64,000 nt of DNA, from positions 310,001-374,000 of the forward strand of contig NZ_QFZK01000001.1 in the NCBI RefSeq assembly GCF_003415675.1, read 5' to 3'. Made by a program: the position numbers and the translations under genes. Of the stretch, positions 9,353-17,697 are shown in pieces. How positions within the stretch are numbered: position 1 is the first letter of the stretch; every line of letters begins with the position of its first letter. The notes under the pieces are model-generated. The model worked only from the letters and a program-made list of their open reading frames with translations, did no database searches and was not told the origin of the DNA. Source of the DNA: Rhodoferax lacus (GTDB taxonomy: Bacteria > Pseudomonadota > Gammaproteobacteria > Burkholderiales > Burkholderiaceae_C).

Positions 9353-9384
9353 ACTGGCGGAGTTCCGCCGGTTCTAGAGTTTTT
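9353..9384 (+). terminator. Hairpin with distal T-run after the small ORF
   Basis: ACTGGCGG and CCGCCGGT form an 8-bp stem with one G-T pair and a 4-nt loop. A run of five T begins 7 nt after the stem, so it is not an ideal intrinsic terminator. It lies between the small ORF and the end of the opposing aminotransferase gene. Confidence 0.4.
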
Positions 9385-10552
9385 GAAGGCGCTGCAGAGC
9401 ACTCTGCAGCGTCTGGTCCTGCTTGGCAAAGCAGAAGCGCACCACGCGCTGGTCAAAGCCGTTGCCGTAAAAGGCGGATAGCGGAATGGCCGCCACGCCG
9501 ATCTCGCGGGTGAGCCATTGGCAAAAGTCTGCTTCGCCCAGGTCGCTCACTTCCGAGATGTCCACGCACTGAAAATAGCTGCCTTCGCTGGGCAGCAGCT
9601 TCAAGCGCGTCTTCGCAAGGCCTGTGCGAAACAGGTCGCGCTTGCGCTGGTAAAACGCGGGCAACTCCAGATAAGGCGCCGGGTTTGCCATGTACTGGGC
9701 CAACCCGTATTGCACCGGGGTGTTGACGGTGAACACATTGAACTGGTGCACCTTGCGGAACTCGGCCATCAGGAAGGCCGGGGCTGCCACATAGCCAATC
9801 TTCCAGCCGGTCACATGGTAGGTCTTGCCAAAGCTGCTGACGATGAAGGCGCGTGCCGCCAGACCGTCAAAGCGCGCGGCGCTCTGGTGCTGTTGCCCGT
9901 CAAACACCATGTGTTCGTAGACCTCGTCGCTGATCAGCAGCACGTCGGTGGGTGCCAGCATGTTCTGCAGTGCCTGCATGTCGGCGTCGCTCCAGACCGT
10001 GGCACTGGGGTTGTGCGGCGAGTTGATGATGATGGCGCGGGTGCGCGGCGTCATGGCAGCCGCTATTTTGGCGAAGTCCGGACGGAACGTTCCCGGCGTG
10101 AGCGGCACGCGCACCGCCACGCCACCGGCCAGCTCGATATTGGGCACATAGCTGTCGTAGCAGGGCTCCAGCACGATCACTTCATCGCCCGCGCGCACGA
10201 TAGCCAGGATGGCGGTGATGATGCCCTGCGTGGCTCCGGCGGTGATGGTGATCTCGGTGTCGGCGTTGTACTGTCGCTGGTGCAGGGCCACGATTTTGTG
10301 GCAAATAGCCTGGCGCAGCACCGGCACGCCCACCATGGGCGGGTACTGGTTGTGGCCGGCCTGCATGGCCTGGGTCACGGCATCCACCAGGGCCGGGTCG
10401 CAGGCAAAGTCCGGAAAGCCCTGGCCCAGGTTCACGGCCTTGTGCTCGGCGGCCAGTGCCGACATCACCGTGAAGATGGTGGTGCCTATGCTGTCCAGGC
10501 AGGGCTTGGAGCTGAAGGCGGGCTGGCGGCCTGCGCTGGTGGAGGCTTCCAT
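9374..10552 (-). CDS. Methionine-type PLP aminotransferase (YbdL-like, class I/II)
   Basis: A 392-residue fold-type I aminotransferase of the branch that includes E. coli YbdL and kynurenine aminotransferases, which act on methionine and aromatic amino acids. Visible features are the substrate-binding QGFPDF segment near residue 45, NSPHNPSA with the PLP-binding Asn, SDEVYEH, and the Schiff-base lysine Lys243 in SSFGKTYHVTGW. The start lies only 2 nt after the stop of the CysB-like regulator, and it is the last gene of a minus-strand cluster beginning with lptF. Substrate preference is inferred from subfamily resemblance. Confidence 0.85.
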   Translation of the reverse strand: MEASTSAGRQPAFSSKPCLDSIGTTIFTVMSALAAEHKAVNLGQGFPDFACDPALVDAVTQAMQAGHNQYPPMVGVPVLRQAICHKIVALHQRQYNADTEITITAGATQGIITAILAIVRAGDEVIVLEPCYDSYVPNIELAGGVAVRVPLTPGTFRPDFAKIAAAMTPRTRAIIINSPHNPSATVWSDADMQALQNMLAPTDVLLISDEVYEHMVFDGQQHQSAARFDGLAARAFIVSSFGKTYHVTGWKIGYVAAPAFLMAEFRKVHQFNVFTVNTPVQYGLAQYMANPAPYLELPAFYQRKRDLFRTGLAKTRLKLLPSEGSYFQCVDISEVSDLGEADFCQWLTREIGVAAIPLSAFYGNGFDQRVVRFCFAKQDQTLQSALQRLQKL

Positions 10553-10554
10553 GG

Positions 10555-11520
10555 TCAGAGCTCGTAGTCGTTTACGTGGCCGGTCATGGCCTTGATGATG
10601 AGGTCGCGGCTCAGGCGGTTGCTGAGCAGTTCCGCAAAGGTGTAGACAAAGTTGCGCAGGTAGGCGCTGCGCTTGAAGGCCACGCGCGTGATGTTGTTGC
10701 CAAACAGATGGCCAGCGGGCTTGGCCACCAGGCCGCCTTTGCCGCCGTTGTTGGCGCAGTCGTCCAGCACGTCCTGCACCGCCATTTCAGCGGCAATGCC
10801 TATACCCAGCCCCAGGCGCACATAGGTCTTGATCACGTCCGAATCAATGGCCTCAAGCGCAATGCGCGGCTCCAGGTGGGCATGCGCAAAGGCCAGGTCG
10901 ATCTTGGTGCGGCCGGTGAAGGACGGGTGGTAGGTGATCAGCGGTTCCTTGGACACGTCTTCCAGGGTGATGCGGTCCTTCCTGGCCAGGGGATGGTCCA
11001 CCGGCAGCACCAGCATGTGCTGCCATTCGTAGCAGGGCAGGGTGACCAGCTCGGCAAAGTCGGCCAGTGACTCGGTGGCTATGCCGATCTCGGCCACATC
11101 GTCTATCAGCATGCGCGCCACCTGGCCCGGTGCGCCCTGGTGCATGCTGATGTTGACCTTGGGGTAGGCTGCGCGCAGGGCCGCCACTTTCTCCGGCAGC
11201 ACGTAGCGGGCCTGGGTGTGGGTGGTGGCAATGGAGAGGGTGCCGCTGTCCTGGGTGCTGTACTGCTCGCCGATGCGCTTGAGGTTGCCCACCTCGCCCA
11301 TGATCAGCTCGATGCTTTTGAGCACATGCATGCCCGGCTCGGTAATGCGCTTGAGGCGTTTGCCGTGGCGCGCAAAAATCTCGATGCCCAGCTCCTCTTC
11401 CAGTTCGATGATGGCCTTGGAGACGCCCGGCTGCGAGGTATGCAGCGCCTTGGCCGCCTCGGTCAGGTTCAGGTTGCGGCGAGCGGCTTCCTGGACAAAG
11501 CGGAATTGGTGGAGATTCAT
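10555..11520 (-). CDS. CysB/Cbl-like LysR-type transcriptional regulator
   Basis: A 321-residue LysR-type regulator closest to CysB/Cbl, which control sulfur assimilation in response to O-acetylserine or sulfate. It has an N-terminal winged helix-turn-helix (residues 1-60, with LTEAAKALHTSQPGVSKAI) and a periplasmic-binding-protein-like effector domain with TTHTQARYVLP, a typical CysB sulfate/inducer-binding segment. It sits between a CbiX/SirB-type chelatase (siroheme is the sulfite reductase cofactor) and a methionine-type aminotransferase, so the neighbourhood supports a sulfur-metabolism role. CysB and Cbl cannot be told apart from sequence reading alone. Confidence 0.9.
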   Translation of the reverse strand: MNLHQFRFVQEAARRNLNLTEAAKALHTSQPGVSKAIIELEEELGIEIFARHGKRLKRITEPGMHVLKSIELIMGEVGNLKRIGEQYSTQDSGTLSIATTHTQARYVLPEKVAALRAAYPKVNISMHQGAPGQVARMLIDDVAEIGIATESLADFAELVTLPCYEWQHMLVLPVDHPLARKDRITLEDVSKEPLITYHPSFTGRTKIDLAFAHAHLEPRIALEAIDSDVIKTYVRLGLGIGIAAEMAVQDVLDDCANNGGKGGLVAKPAGHLFGNNITRVAFKRSAYLRNFVYTFAELLSNRLSRDLIIKAMTGHVNDYEL

Positions 11521-11527
11521 AAATGGA

Positions 11528-11899
11528 TTATTCCGCTGAGATCTGCGCCAACAGAGCGATCAATCGAGTGTCTTCTCCCACGGCTGCCTTGAGTTCAAAC
11601 AGCACCTGGGGGTATTGCGTGCGCAGTTCCTGCACCAGCAGTGGCAGGTCTTCGCGCGCATGGCGCCCCACGCCCAGGAACATGGGTACCACCGAGATGT
11701 TGGTGATACCTAGCGCAATAAGCTCCAGGCAGACGGTGGGCAGGTCGGGGGTGCTCAGCTCCAGGTAGGCACAGCGTACGGCCAGTTCGGGCTGGCCTTT
11801 CAGCAGTTGGGCCGCCACCGCCTCCATGGGCTTGTGCCACAGGGGGTCGCGCGAGCCATGTGCAAATAGAACTACGGCGCGTTGTTGGGGAATGCTCAT
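11528..11899 (-). CDS. cbiX: CbiX/SirB-like sirohydrochlorin chelatase
   Basis: A 123-residue single-domain chelatase of the CbiX-short/SirB type, which inserts cobalt or iron into sirohydrochlorin for cobalamin or siroheme. The metal-binding histidines are visible as His14 in VLFAHGSRDP and His80 in FLGVGRHAREDLP, the typical spacing for this family. Its ATG overlaps the TGA of lptG by 4 nt (ATGA), so it is translationally coupled to the LPS-export genes. The CysB-like regulator follows after 7 nt. Given that context, siroheme iron insertion is a reasonable guess. Metal choice cannot be read from the sequence. Confidence 0.87.
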   Translation of the reverse strand: MSIPQQRAVVLFAHGSRDPLWHKPMEAVAAQLLKGQPELAVRCAYLELSTPDLPTVCLELIALGITNISVVPMFLGVGRHAREDLPLLVQELRTQYPQVLFELKAAVGEDTRLIALLAQISAE

Positions 11900-13002
11900 C
11901 GCTTGAGGACCAGCCAGCTAAAGGCCGTGAGTGAAAGAATGGAGTAAATCAGCCCCGGCAGGGCCGCGGTAAACCAGGGCTGCCAGCCCTGCAGCGTGCC
12001 CAGGTCGCTGAGCACATTGTTGAGCAGCACAAAGCTGATGCCGGCCATCACGCCGCCAAACACATAGCTGGCAATGCCGCCGGCCCGGAAGTGAAAGTAG
12101 GCAAAGGGCAGGGCCAGCACCACCATCACCAGGCAGCTCAGGGGATAGAACACCTTCTTCCAGAACTGCACTTCGTACTTTTGCGCCGACTGGTTGTTGG
12201 AGCTCAGGTGCTGCATGTACTGGAACAGGTCAATCGTGCCCATGCGCTCGGGCTTGAGCACGGCCGCGGCCACCATCTCGGCCGTGACCCCGGTGGGCCA
12301 TCGAAAGCTGTCGGAAATAATGCGCTCCACCCGCGCCGCCTTGGTGTCGGCGGAGGTGAACTCGGTGCGGTCCACGGTGTGCAACAGCCAGTCATCGTGT
12401 TCGCCGAACTGGGCGGTCTGCCCCTGGGTCATGGAGACCAGGTGACCCTGGTTGTCAAATTCGAAGATGCGCACTTCCTTCATGGTGCCGTCGCTGGCCA
12501 GCGCACCCACATTCACCGCGTAATTGGCGTAGGGCTGCTTTTCCTTCAGCCAGGCCCCGGTCTTGCCGACCGTCACCTGGCCCTGAAACTGTGCCTTGAG
12601 CAGCTGCGCCGTCTTGTCGGCCAGTGGGGCCAGGTAGTCGCCCACCGCAAAAGTAAAGAGCACGAACAGCAGGCCCAGGCTCAGCAGGATGCGCAGGGCG
12701 CGCCAAGGCCCCAGTCCACTGGTGCGCAGAATGGTGAATTCCGAGCTTTGCGCCAGGCGCGCCATCACAAAGATGGTGCCGATCAGCACGGTGATGGGCA
12801 TGAGCTCGTAAACATGGCTGGGCATCATCAGGCCGATGTAGATCAGGGCCTGGGGAATGCGGTAGCCAATCGAGCCGATGTGGTTGACCGACTGCAGTTC
12901 CTCGACAAAGTCAAAGAAGAAGAACAGCGCCACAAAGCCCAGGGTGACCAGGCCCACGGCAATGAGCACCTCGCGGAACAACAGGCGGCGAACGGTCTTC
13001 AT
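11896..13002 (-). CDS. lptG: LPS export ABC transporter permease LptG
   Basis: LptG and LptF form the membrane part of the LptB2FG machine that extracts lipopolysaccharide from the inner membrane. The protein has 368 residues with the YjgP/YjgQ plan: helices near the N-terminus (from MKTVRRLLFREVL), a large periplasmic beta-jellyroll domain between about residues 125 and 270, and three C-terminal helices. The start at 13002 overlaps the lptF stop in an ATGA; a longer reading frame upstream simply runs into lptF. The order lptF-lptG is the usual one. Confidence 0.95.
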   Translation of the reverse strand: MKTVRRLLFREVLIAVGLVTLGFVALFFFFDFVEELQSVNHIGSIGYRIPQALIYIGLMMPSHVYELMPITVLIGTIFVMARLAQSSEFTILRTSGLGPWRALRILLSLGLLFVLFTFAVGDYLAPLADKTAQLLKAQFQGQVTVGKTGAWLKEKQPYANYAVNVGALASDGTMKEVRIFEFDNQGHLVSMTQGQTAQFGEHDDWLLHTVDRTEFTSADTKAARVERIISDSFRWPTGVTAEMVAAAVLKPERMGTIDLFQYMQHLSSNNQSAQKYEVQFWKKVFYPLSCLVMVVLALPFAYFHFRAGGIASYVFGGVMAGISFVLLNNVLSDLGTLQGWQPWFTAALPGLIYSILSLTAFSWLVLKR

Positions 13003-14105
13003 GCCTTGGCCTCCCCGGGGCTGGTTGCACGCTTGCGCAGACGCAACACCCAGTTGTTGTTGCGCTTGGCCAGCCACAGCAGGCTCAAGACCAGGGCGCC
13101 GCCATGCAGCACCAGCAGGTAGGGTCCGAACTGCACCTGGCCCGACTCGACCCAGCTTTTGCCCAACACCAGAAAGTTGAAATACGCCACAAAAATCAGG
13201 AAGGCAAAGCCCAGGTTGGCGGTGCGGCCCACACGCGGATTGGTGCCGGCCGCGGCGATGCCAATCACGATGAAATTGAGGGCGGCCAGCACCAGGCCAA
13301 TGCGCCAGGACAGCTCTGCCAGATTCTTGGGATTGGGCTCGCCCAACAGCTCCTGGGTCGTCAAGGAACTGGCCGGGATGTAGCTGCGTGCGGACACATC
13401 GTCGCCGCCCACGCGGGCACCATAGCGCTCAAACATGCTCACCGTCAGTTCGGGCTTGCCGCTGGTCTTTTCCAGGCGCTGGCCGTTTTCCAGCACCAGC
13501 ATTTTGTCGGAGCCCATGATCTCTATATGGCCGCTGCGTGCCGAGGTGACAGTCTCCTTGCCCTGCTCATAGGTGGCGATGAAGACGTTGTTGCCCACCT
13601 GCTTGTTGTCCGAGTTCTTTTCGATAAAGAAGACGCGGTCGCCATTGGCCGATTCCTGGAACTGCCCGGGCTCGATGCGGGCAATGTCGCCGCGCTTCTC
13701 GTAGCGGTCGCGCAGGTCCTCAATGCGGCCAAAGGCCCAGGGCAATATCAAAAATGCCAGCACGGCAATCACCACCAGAATCGGCCAGGCGAAGCGGAAC
13801 AAGGGGTTGAGCAGCGAGGCCAGGCCGCGCCCGCTGCCAAACCAGATCACCATCTCGCTGTCCTTGTACATACGGGTGAGCACGCTCAGAATGGCAATGA
13901 ACATGCTCATGGACAGAATCGTGGGCATGTCGGAGAGCACGGTATAGCCCATGATGATCATCACATCGGTGGGGTTGAAGGTGCCGCGCGAGGCTTCGCC
14001 CACGGTGCGGATCAGCGTCATGGTCATGACCACGGTGGCCAGTACGACCAGCGTGGCCCCGAAACTGCGGGCTAATTCTTTGCGGATAGAGGAATGGAAT
14101 AACAT
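12999..14105 (-). CDS. lptF: LPS export ABC transporter permease LptF
   Basis: Partner of LptG in lipopolysaccharide export. The 368-residue protein starts MLFHSSIRKELARSFG, the typical LptF N-terminus, and has six predicted transmembrane segments around a periplasmic domain (about residues 130-260). An open frame continues far upstream, but that extension is the antisense strand of pepA and was discarded. It heads the minus-strand cluster lptF-lptG-cbiX-cysB-like-aminotransferase and is divergent from pepA, with 24 bp between the start codons. That divergent pepA/lptF arrangement is also found in enterobacteria. Confidence 0.95.
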   Translation of the reverse strand: MLFHSSIRKELARSFGATLVVLATVVMTMTLIRTVGEASRGTFNPTDVMIIMGYTVLSDMPTILSMSMFIAILSVLTRMYKDSEMVIWFGSGRGLASLLNPLFRFAWPILVVIAVLAFLILPWAFGRIEDLRDRYEKRGDIARIEPGQFQESANGDRVFFIEKNSDNKQVGNNVFIATYEQGKETVTSARSGHIEIMGSDKMLVLENGQRLEKTSGKPELTVSMFERYGARVGGDDVSARSYIPASSLTTQELLGEPNPKNLAELSWRIGLVLAALNFIVIGIAAAGTNPRVGRTANLGFAFLIFVAYFNFLVLGKSWVESGQVQFGPYLLVLHGGALVLSLLWLAKRNNNWVLRLRKRATSPGEAKA

Positions 14106-14129
14106 TGCGTGAACGTAGATAGGCGAATT

Positions 14130-15587
14130 ATGAACTTTGAATTGAAGCCCCTGAGCCTGGTCGAAGCGGCCAGCGAAAAATGCGACGCACTGCTGGTGCT
14201 GGTGTCCGATGCCCACAAGCCCGCCAAGGACGGCTTCTCCGCATTGGTAGCCCGTGCCCTCAAGGACGGTGATGCCCATAGCAAGGCGGGCAAAATATTG
14301 GCCCTCTACAAGACCCCATTGTCCCAGGCTACCCGGGTGGTGATCGCCGGGGTGGGTGATGGCAGCGCCAAGCAGGTACGCGCTGGCGTGGCCGCAGCCC
14401 TGGCCAGTGTCAAGTCGGACAAGCTCAAGTCGCTGGTCGTGGCCTTTGCCAGCCCGGCCTCCGAGCCCGCCCTGCGTGCCGCCGTGTCTGCCGTGGCCGA
14501 TGGCAGCTACAGCTACACCACCACCAAGTCCAAGCCGGAAGCGCGCGTACTGCAAACCGTGTTGCTCGCCACCGGCAATGCCGCTGAGCTGAAGGCCGTC
14601 TTCGAGCGCGCCGTGGCCGTGGTTGCGGGGGTGGAGTTGGCCAAGGAATGGGCCAACCGCCCGGCCAACCACGCCACACCCACTTTGTTGGGCAAAGCAG
14701 CACAGGCCCTGGCCAAGCACGGCAAGATCAGCTGCGAGGTGTTGGGCCCCAAGGAAGTGGCCAAGCTCGGCATGGGCTCCTTCATGGCGGTGGCCCAGGG
14801 CTCAGACGAGCCCTTGCGCTTCATCGTGCTGAAATACAGCGGTGCCGCCAAGAGCGTGGCGCCCACCGTGCTGGTGGGCAAGGGCATTACTTTTGATTCC
14901 GGTGGCATTTCCATCAAGCCCGCGGCCGAGATGGACGAGATGAAGTTCGACATGTGCGGTGCGGCCAGCGTGCTGGGCACCTTCCGCACCCTGGCCGAGC
15001 TCAAGCCCGCCATCAATGTGATCGGCCTGATCCCCTCGTGCGAGAACCTGCTCAATGGCCGCGCCGTCAAGCCTGGCGATGTGGTGACCAGCATGAGCGG
15101 GCAGACCATCGAGATCCTCAACACCGATGCCGAAGGCCGCCTGGTGCTGTGCGACGCGCTGACCTATGCCGAGCGCTTCAAGCCGCGTGCCGTGGTGGAT
15201 ATCGCCACCCTGACAGGCGCTTGTGTGGTGGCCCTGGGCAGTGTGCGCAGCGGCATGTTCTCCGCCAACGTGGCATTGGCCGAGGCCCTGAGCACTGCGG
15301 GTGACGTGGCGCAGGACCTGTGCTGGCAAATGCCGCTCGATGACGAGTACGCCGAAGGCCTGAAGACTTCTTTTGCCGATGTGGCCAATGTGGCGGGCCG
15401 CGCGGGCGGTGCCATCTCGGCAGCCAAGTTCCTGCAACGTTTTACCGACAAATACCCGTGGGCGCATCTGGACATCGCCGGTAGCGCCTGGAAGAGCGGT
15501 GCCGCCAAGGGCGCCACCGGCCGCCCTGTGGGTCTTTTGGTGGAGTACCTCTTGGCCACTGCCAACGCGCCTTCTTCTGCCAAGTAG
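14130..15587 (+). CDS. pepA: Leucyl aminopeptidase (M17), PepA
   Basis: PepA is a hexameric di-metal aminopeptidase that trims N-terminal residues from peptides; in some bacteria it also binds DNA. The 485-residue protein shows the M17 catalytic features: VGKGITFDSGGISIKP with the first Lys and Asp ligands, MKFDM, and the signature NTDAEGRLVL. The start MNFELK at 14130 is preferred over a GTG 21 bp upstream because it has AGG 6 nt ahead and fits the family. The promoter must lie within or beside the short gap shared with lptF. holC follows 16 bp downstream. Confidence 0.95.
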   Translation: MNFELKPLSLVEAASEKCDALLVLVSDAHKPAKDGFSALVARALKDGDAHSKAGKILALYKTPLSQATRVVIAGVGDGSAKQVRAGVAAALASVKSDKLKSLVVAFASPASEPALRAAVSAVADGSYSYTTTKSKPEARVLQTVLLATGNAAELKAVFERAVAVVAGVELAKEWANRPANHATPTLLGKAAQALAKHGKISCEVLGPKEVAKLGMGSFMAVAQGSDEPLRFIVLKYSGAAKSVAPTVLVGKGITFDSGGISIKPAAEMDEMKFDMCGAASVLGTFRTLAELKPAINVIGLIPSCENLLNGRAVKPGDVVTSMSGQTIEILNTDAEGRLVLCDALTYAERFKPRAVVDIATLTGACVVALGSVRSGMFSANVALAEALSTAGDVAQDLCWQMPLDDEYAEGLKTSFADVANVAGRAGGAISAAKFLQRFTDKYPWAHLDIAGSAWKSGAAKGATGRPVGLLVEYLLATANAPSSAK

Positions 15588-15603
15588 CCCGGCCTCTGAG
15601 ACT

Positions 15604-16053
15604 GTGACCGACGTCGCCTTCCACTTTGGAGCGCCTGACCGGCTGGCCTACACCTGCAGACTGCTGCGCAAGGCCACGGCCACGGGCGTGCGCCTGCTGG
15701 TGCGCAGCAGCCCGGCCGAGGCAGCGGCGCTGGACGCTGCCCTGTGGGCCCTGTCGCCCACCGACTTCATCACCCATTGCGATGCCGCGGCAGCCGATGC
15801 CGTGCGCAGCCGTTCGTCTGTGCTGCTGGTGCAGGCCGGCGACGCAGAAGAGGCGCTGGACACCCGCTTCCCGATACTGGTGAACCTGGCCGACGATGTG
15901 CCGGAAGACTTTGAGCAGTTTCAGCGCGTGATTGAGGTGGTCAGCACCGATGAGCAGGACCGCAGCCTGGCCCGCGTGCGCTGGAAGCAGTACACCGAAC
16001 GTGGCTACACCATCACGCGCCACGACCTCAAGGCCCGTGGAGAGGGCGCATGA
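15604..16053 (+). CDS. holC: DNA polymerase III chi subunit
   Basis: HolC (chi) links the polymerase III clamp loader to single-stranded-DNA-binding protein. The 149-residue product begins with GTG at 15604 and reads MTDVAFHFGAP, matching the usual HolC N-terminus. The family's later features are visible: RILVNL-like FPILVNLADDVPEDF and a C-terminal RWKQYTERGY. A longer open frame beginning inside pepA was rejected. Position directly after pepA is a conserved order in proteobacteria. Its stop overlaps the next start in an ATGA. Confidence 0.92.
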   Translation: MTDVAFHFGAPDRLAYTCRLLRKATATGVRLLVRSSPAEAAALDAALWALSPTDFITHCDAAAADAVRSRSSVLLVQAGDAEEALDTRFPILVNLADDVPEDFEQFQRVIEVVSTDEQDRSLARVRWKQYTERGYTITRHDLKARGEGA

Positions 16054-16520
16054 GCAGCCGCCCGCCGCCGCGCTACCTGCCCACGCTGACCGAGGTGGTG
16101 GACCCGCGAACGGTATCGCTTGCTGCATCGGCTCCGATCTCCGATCCGGCGATGGCACAGCCGGTTGTGGCACCTGTTACCGAGCCTTTTGCCGAGCCTT
16201 TCGCCGAGCCTGTGCCGGAGCCAGCTTTTGCCGTTGCCCCGCCACCGCACGCAACACCGGCCTCGCAGGAGCCCACACATAACGCAACGCCAAGCTACAG
16301 CGCAGCTCCGGTGTCCGCAGCACCTGACAAGCAGGCGCTGGCTCAGCAACTCATCAAGCTGGTAAAGCCCCAGTTGGAGGCGGAGCTACGCAATATTGCG
16401 CAGGAACTTTTCGAGGCCCAGTTCAGTGCCTTGCTGCCCTCCATGCACCTGCATATTGAAGAGGCCGTGCGCGAGGCCATTGAACAGGCCTTGCCCGAGC
16501 CGCCCGACGCGGTGAATTGA
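16050..16520 (+). CDS. Uncharacterised protein with Pro/Ala-rich linker, coupled to holC
   Basis: A 156-residue protein I cannot assign to a named family. Its ATG overlaps the holC stop by 4 nt, so it is probably translated with it. Residues 1-15 are basic and proline-rich; about 25-90 form a low-complexity Ala/Pro/Glu linker with an EPFAEPFAEP repeat. Residues 95-150 are predicted amphipathic helix (ALAQQLIKLVKPQLEAEL, then IEEAVREAIEQAL) and could form a coiled coil or a protein-binding helix. It has no signal peptide or membrane segment. A role alongside the polymerase clamp loader is only a guess from position. Confidence 0.75.
   Translation: MSSRPPPRYLPTLTEVVDPRTVSLAASAPISDPAMAQPVVAPVTEPFAEPFAEPVPEPAFAVAPPPHATPASQEPTHNATPSYSAAPVSAAPDKQALAQQLIKLVKPQLEAELRNIAQELFEAQFSALLPSMHLHIEEAVREAIEQALPEPPDAVN
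16179..16224 (+). repeat. Short in-frame tandem repeat inside the holC-coupled gene
   Basis: Three and a half imperfect 12-bp units (ccgagcctttyg) encode EPFAEPFAEPVPEP. It lies in the linker of the 156-residue protein and is the kind of tract that changes copy number by slippage without breaking the frame. Confidence 0.6.
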
Positions 16521-16581
16521 CGCATTTGATTTGCAGTGCAGGGCAAAGTCGCTCTCGCTTGATGCTAGAATACGAGGCTCT

Positions 16582-16671
16582 GGAGCGGTGGATGAGCGGT
16601 TTAAGTCACACGCCTGGAAAGCGTGCGTGGGGTTAAACCCACCGCGGGTTCGAATCCCGCCTGCTCCGCCA
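16582..16671 (+). tRNA. tRNA-Ser (GGA)
   Basis: A 90-nt class II tRNA. The acceptor stem pairs GGAGCGG with CTGCTCC (one G-T), followed by discriminator G and an encoded CCA. The D-loop segment is ATGAGCGGTTTAAG-like. The anticodon loop CTGGAAA gives anticodon GGA, reading UCC/UCU serine codons. The variable arm is long, as in serine tRNAs, and the T-loop is GGTTCGAATCC. It is followed by a terminator 46 nt downstream. Confidence 0.97.
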
Positions 16672-16717
16672 GAAATAGGTTCTCAACGGTTTCCAACCGT
16701 GTCAGTAGAATCCCTGA

Positions 16718-16752
16718 AAGCCCTAGTTTCCTTGTGAAGCTGGGGCTTTTTT
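16718..16752 (+). terminator. Rho-independent terminator after tRNA-Ser
   Basis: AAGCCCTAG pairs with CTGGGGCTT (one T-G) across a 13-nt loop and is followed by four or more T. It closes the tRNA transcript and lies just before the end of the opposing qmcA gene. Confidence 0.8.
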
Positions 16753-16761
16753 GTTGGTTCG

Positions 16762-17670
16762 CTATTTCCCGGTCTGGATCATCTTCATGGCCGTAGCGAT
16801 CAGCGTGGACACCTCGCTCATATTGCCGGGGATGATCAGCGTGGTGGTGGCGTCGCTGGCTACCTTGCTGTAGGCCTCTACCGCGCGCTCGGCCACCTTG
16901 AGTTGCACGGCCTGCTCGCCACCGGGCAGGCGGATGGCGGCCGCAATGCGCTCAATGGCACCTGCCGTGGCGTCGGCCACGGCGGTGATGGATGCGGCTT
17001 CGCCCTGGGCCTTGTTGATCACGGCCTGCTTCTCGCCTTCGGAGCGGGCAATGAAGGCTTCACGTTCACCGGTGGCGATGTTGATCTGTTCCTGACGGCG
17101 GCCCTCGGAGGCGGCAATCAGGGCACGCTTCTCGCGCTCGGCCGTGATCTGCGCCTGCATGGCATGCAGGATTTCTTTGGGTGGTGTGAGGTCCTTGATT
17201 TCGTAGCGCAGCACCTTCACACCCCAGTTCAGCGCAGCCTCGTCAATGGCGGCCACCACCTGGGCGTTGATGATGTCGCGCTCCTCGAACGTCTTGTCCA
17301 ACTCCAGCTTACCGATCACCGAGCGCAGGCTGGTCTGGGCCAGTTGCGAGATGGCCACGATGTAGTTGCTCGATCCGTAGCTGGCGCGCATGGCATCGGT
17401 CACCTGGAAGTACAGAATGCCGTCCACCTGCAGTTGCGTGTTGTCGCGCGTAATGCAGACCTGGCTGGCAATGTCCAGCGGAATTTCCTTGAGCACATGC
17501 TTGTAGGCCACCCGATCGACAAAGGGCACCAGGATGTTGAGGCCGGGTGTGAGGGTGCCGTGGTATTTGCCCAGCCGCTCGATCACCCAGGCGTGCTGTT
17601 GGGGCACCACCTTGATGCTGCGGGTGACAAAAATAATGGCGATAACCAGCAAGAGAATTGCGATTTCCAT
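16762..17670 (-). CDS. qmcA: SPFH/Band 7 membrane protein, QmcA/paraslipin type
   Basis: A 302-residue stomatin-like protein that likely assembles into large membrane rings and is linked to membrane quality control. It begins with one hydrophobic segment (about residues 2-18, cytoplasm-facing rest), then an SPFH domain (about 20-180) and an Ala/Glu-rich coiled-coil region with REKRALIAASEGRRQ and repeated EGE/QGEA heptads (about 185-250). The NfeD-type gene lies upstream on the same strand, 27 bp away. This pairing matches E. coli ybbK(qmcA)-ybbJ. It converges with the tRNA terminator. Confidence 0.92.
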   Translation of the reverse strand: MEIAILLLVIAIIFVTRSIKVVPQQHAWVIERLGKYHGTLTPGLNILVPFVDRVAYKHVLKEIPLDIASQVCITRDNTQLQVDGILYFQVTDAMRASYGSSNYIVAISQLAQTSLRSVIGKLELDKTFEERDIINAQVVAAIDEAALNWGVKVLRYEIKDLTPPKEILHAMQAQITAEREKRALIAASEGRRQEQINIATGEREAFIARSEGEKQAVINKAQGEAASITAVADATAGAIERIAAAIRLPGGEQAVQLKVAERAVEAYSKVASDATTTLIIPGNMSEVSTLIATAMKMIQTGK

Positions 17671-17697
17671 GGTGTTTCCTGGGTTGAATAAAAAGGG

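Noticed and set aside
16582..16671. tRNA-Ser 3' end as a phage or island attachment site
   Set aside because: No integrase gene, no second copy of the tRNA end and no foreign-looking block were found next to it.
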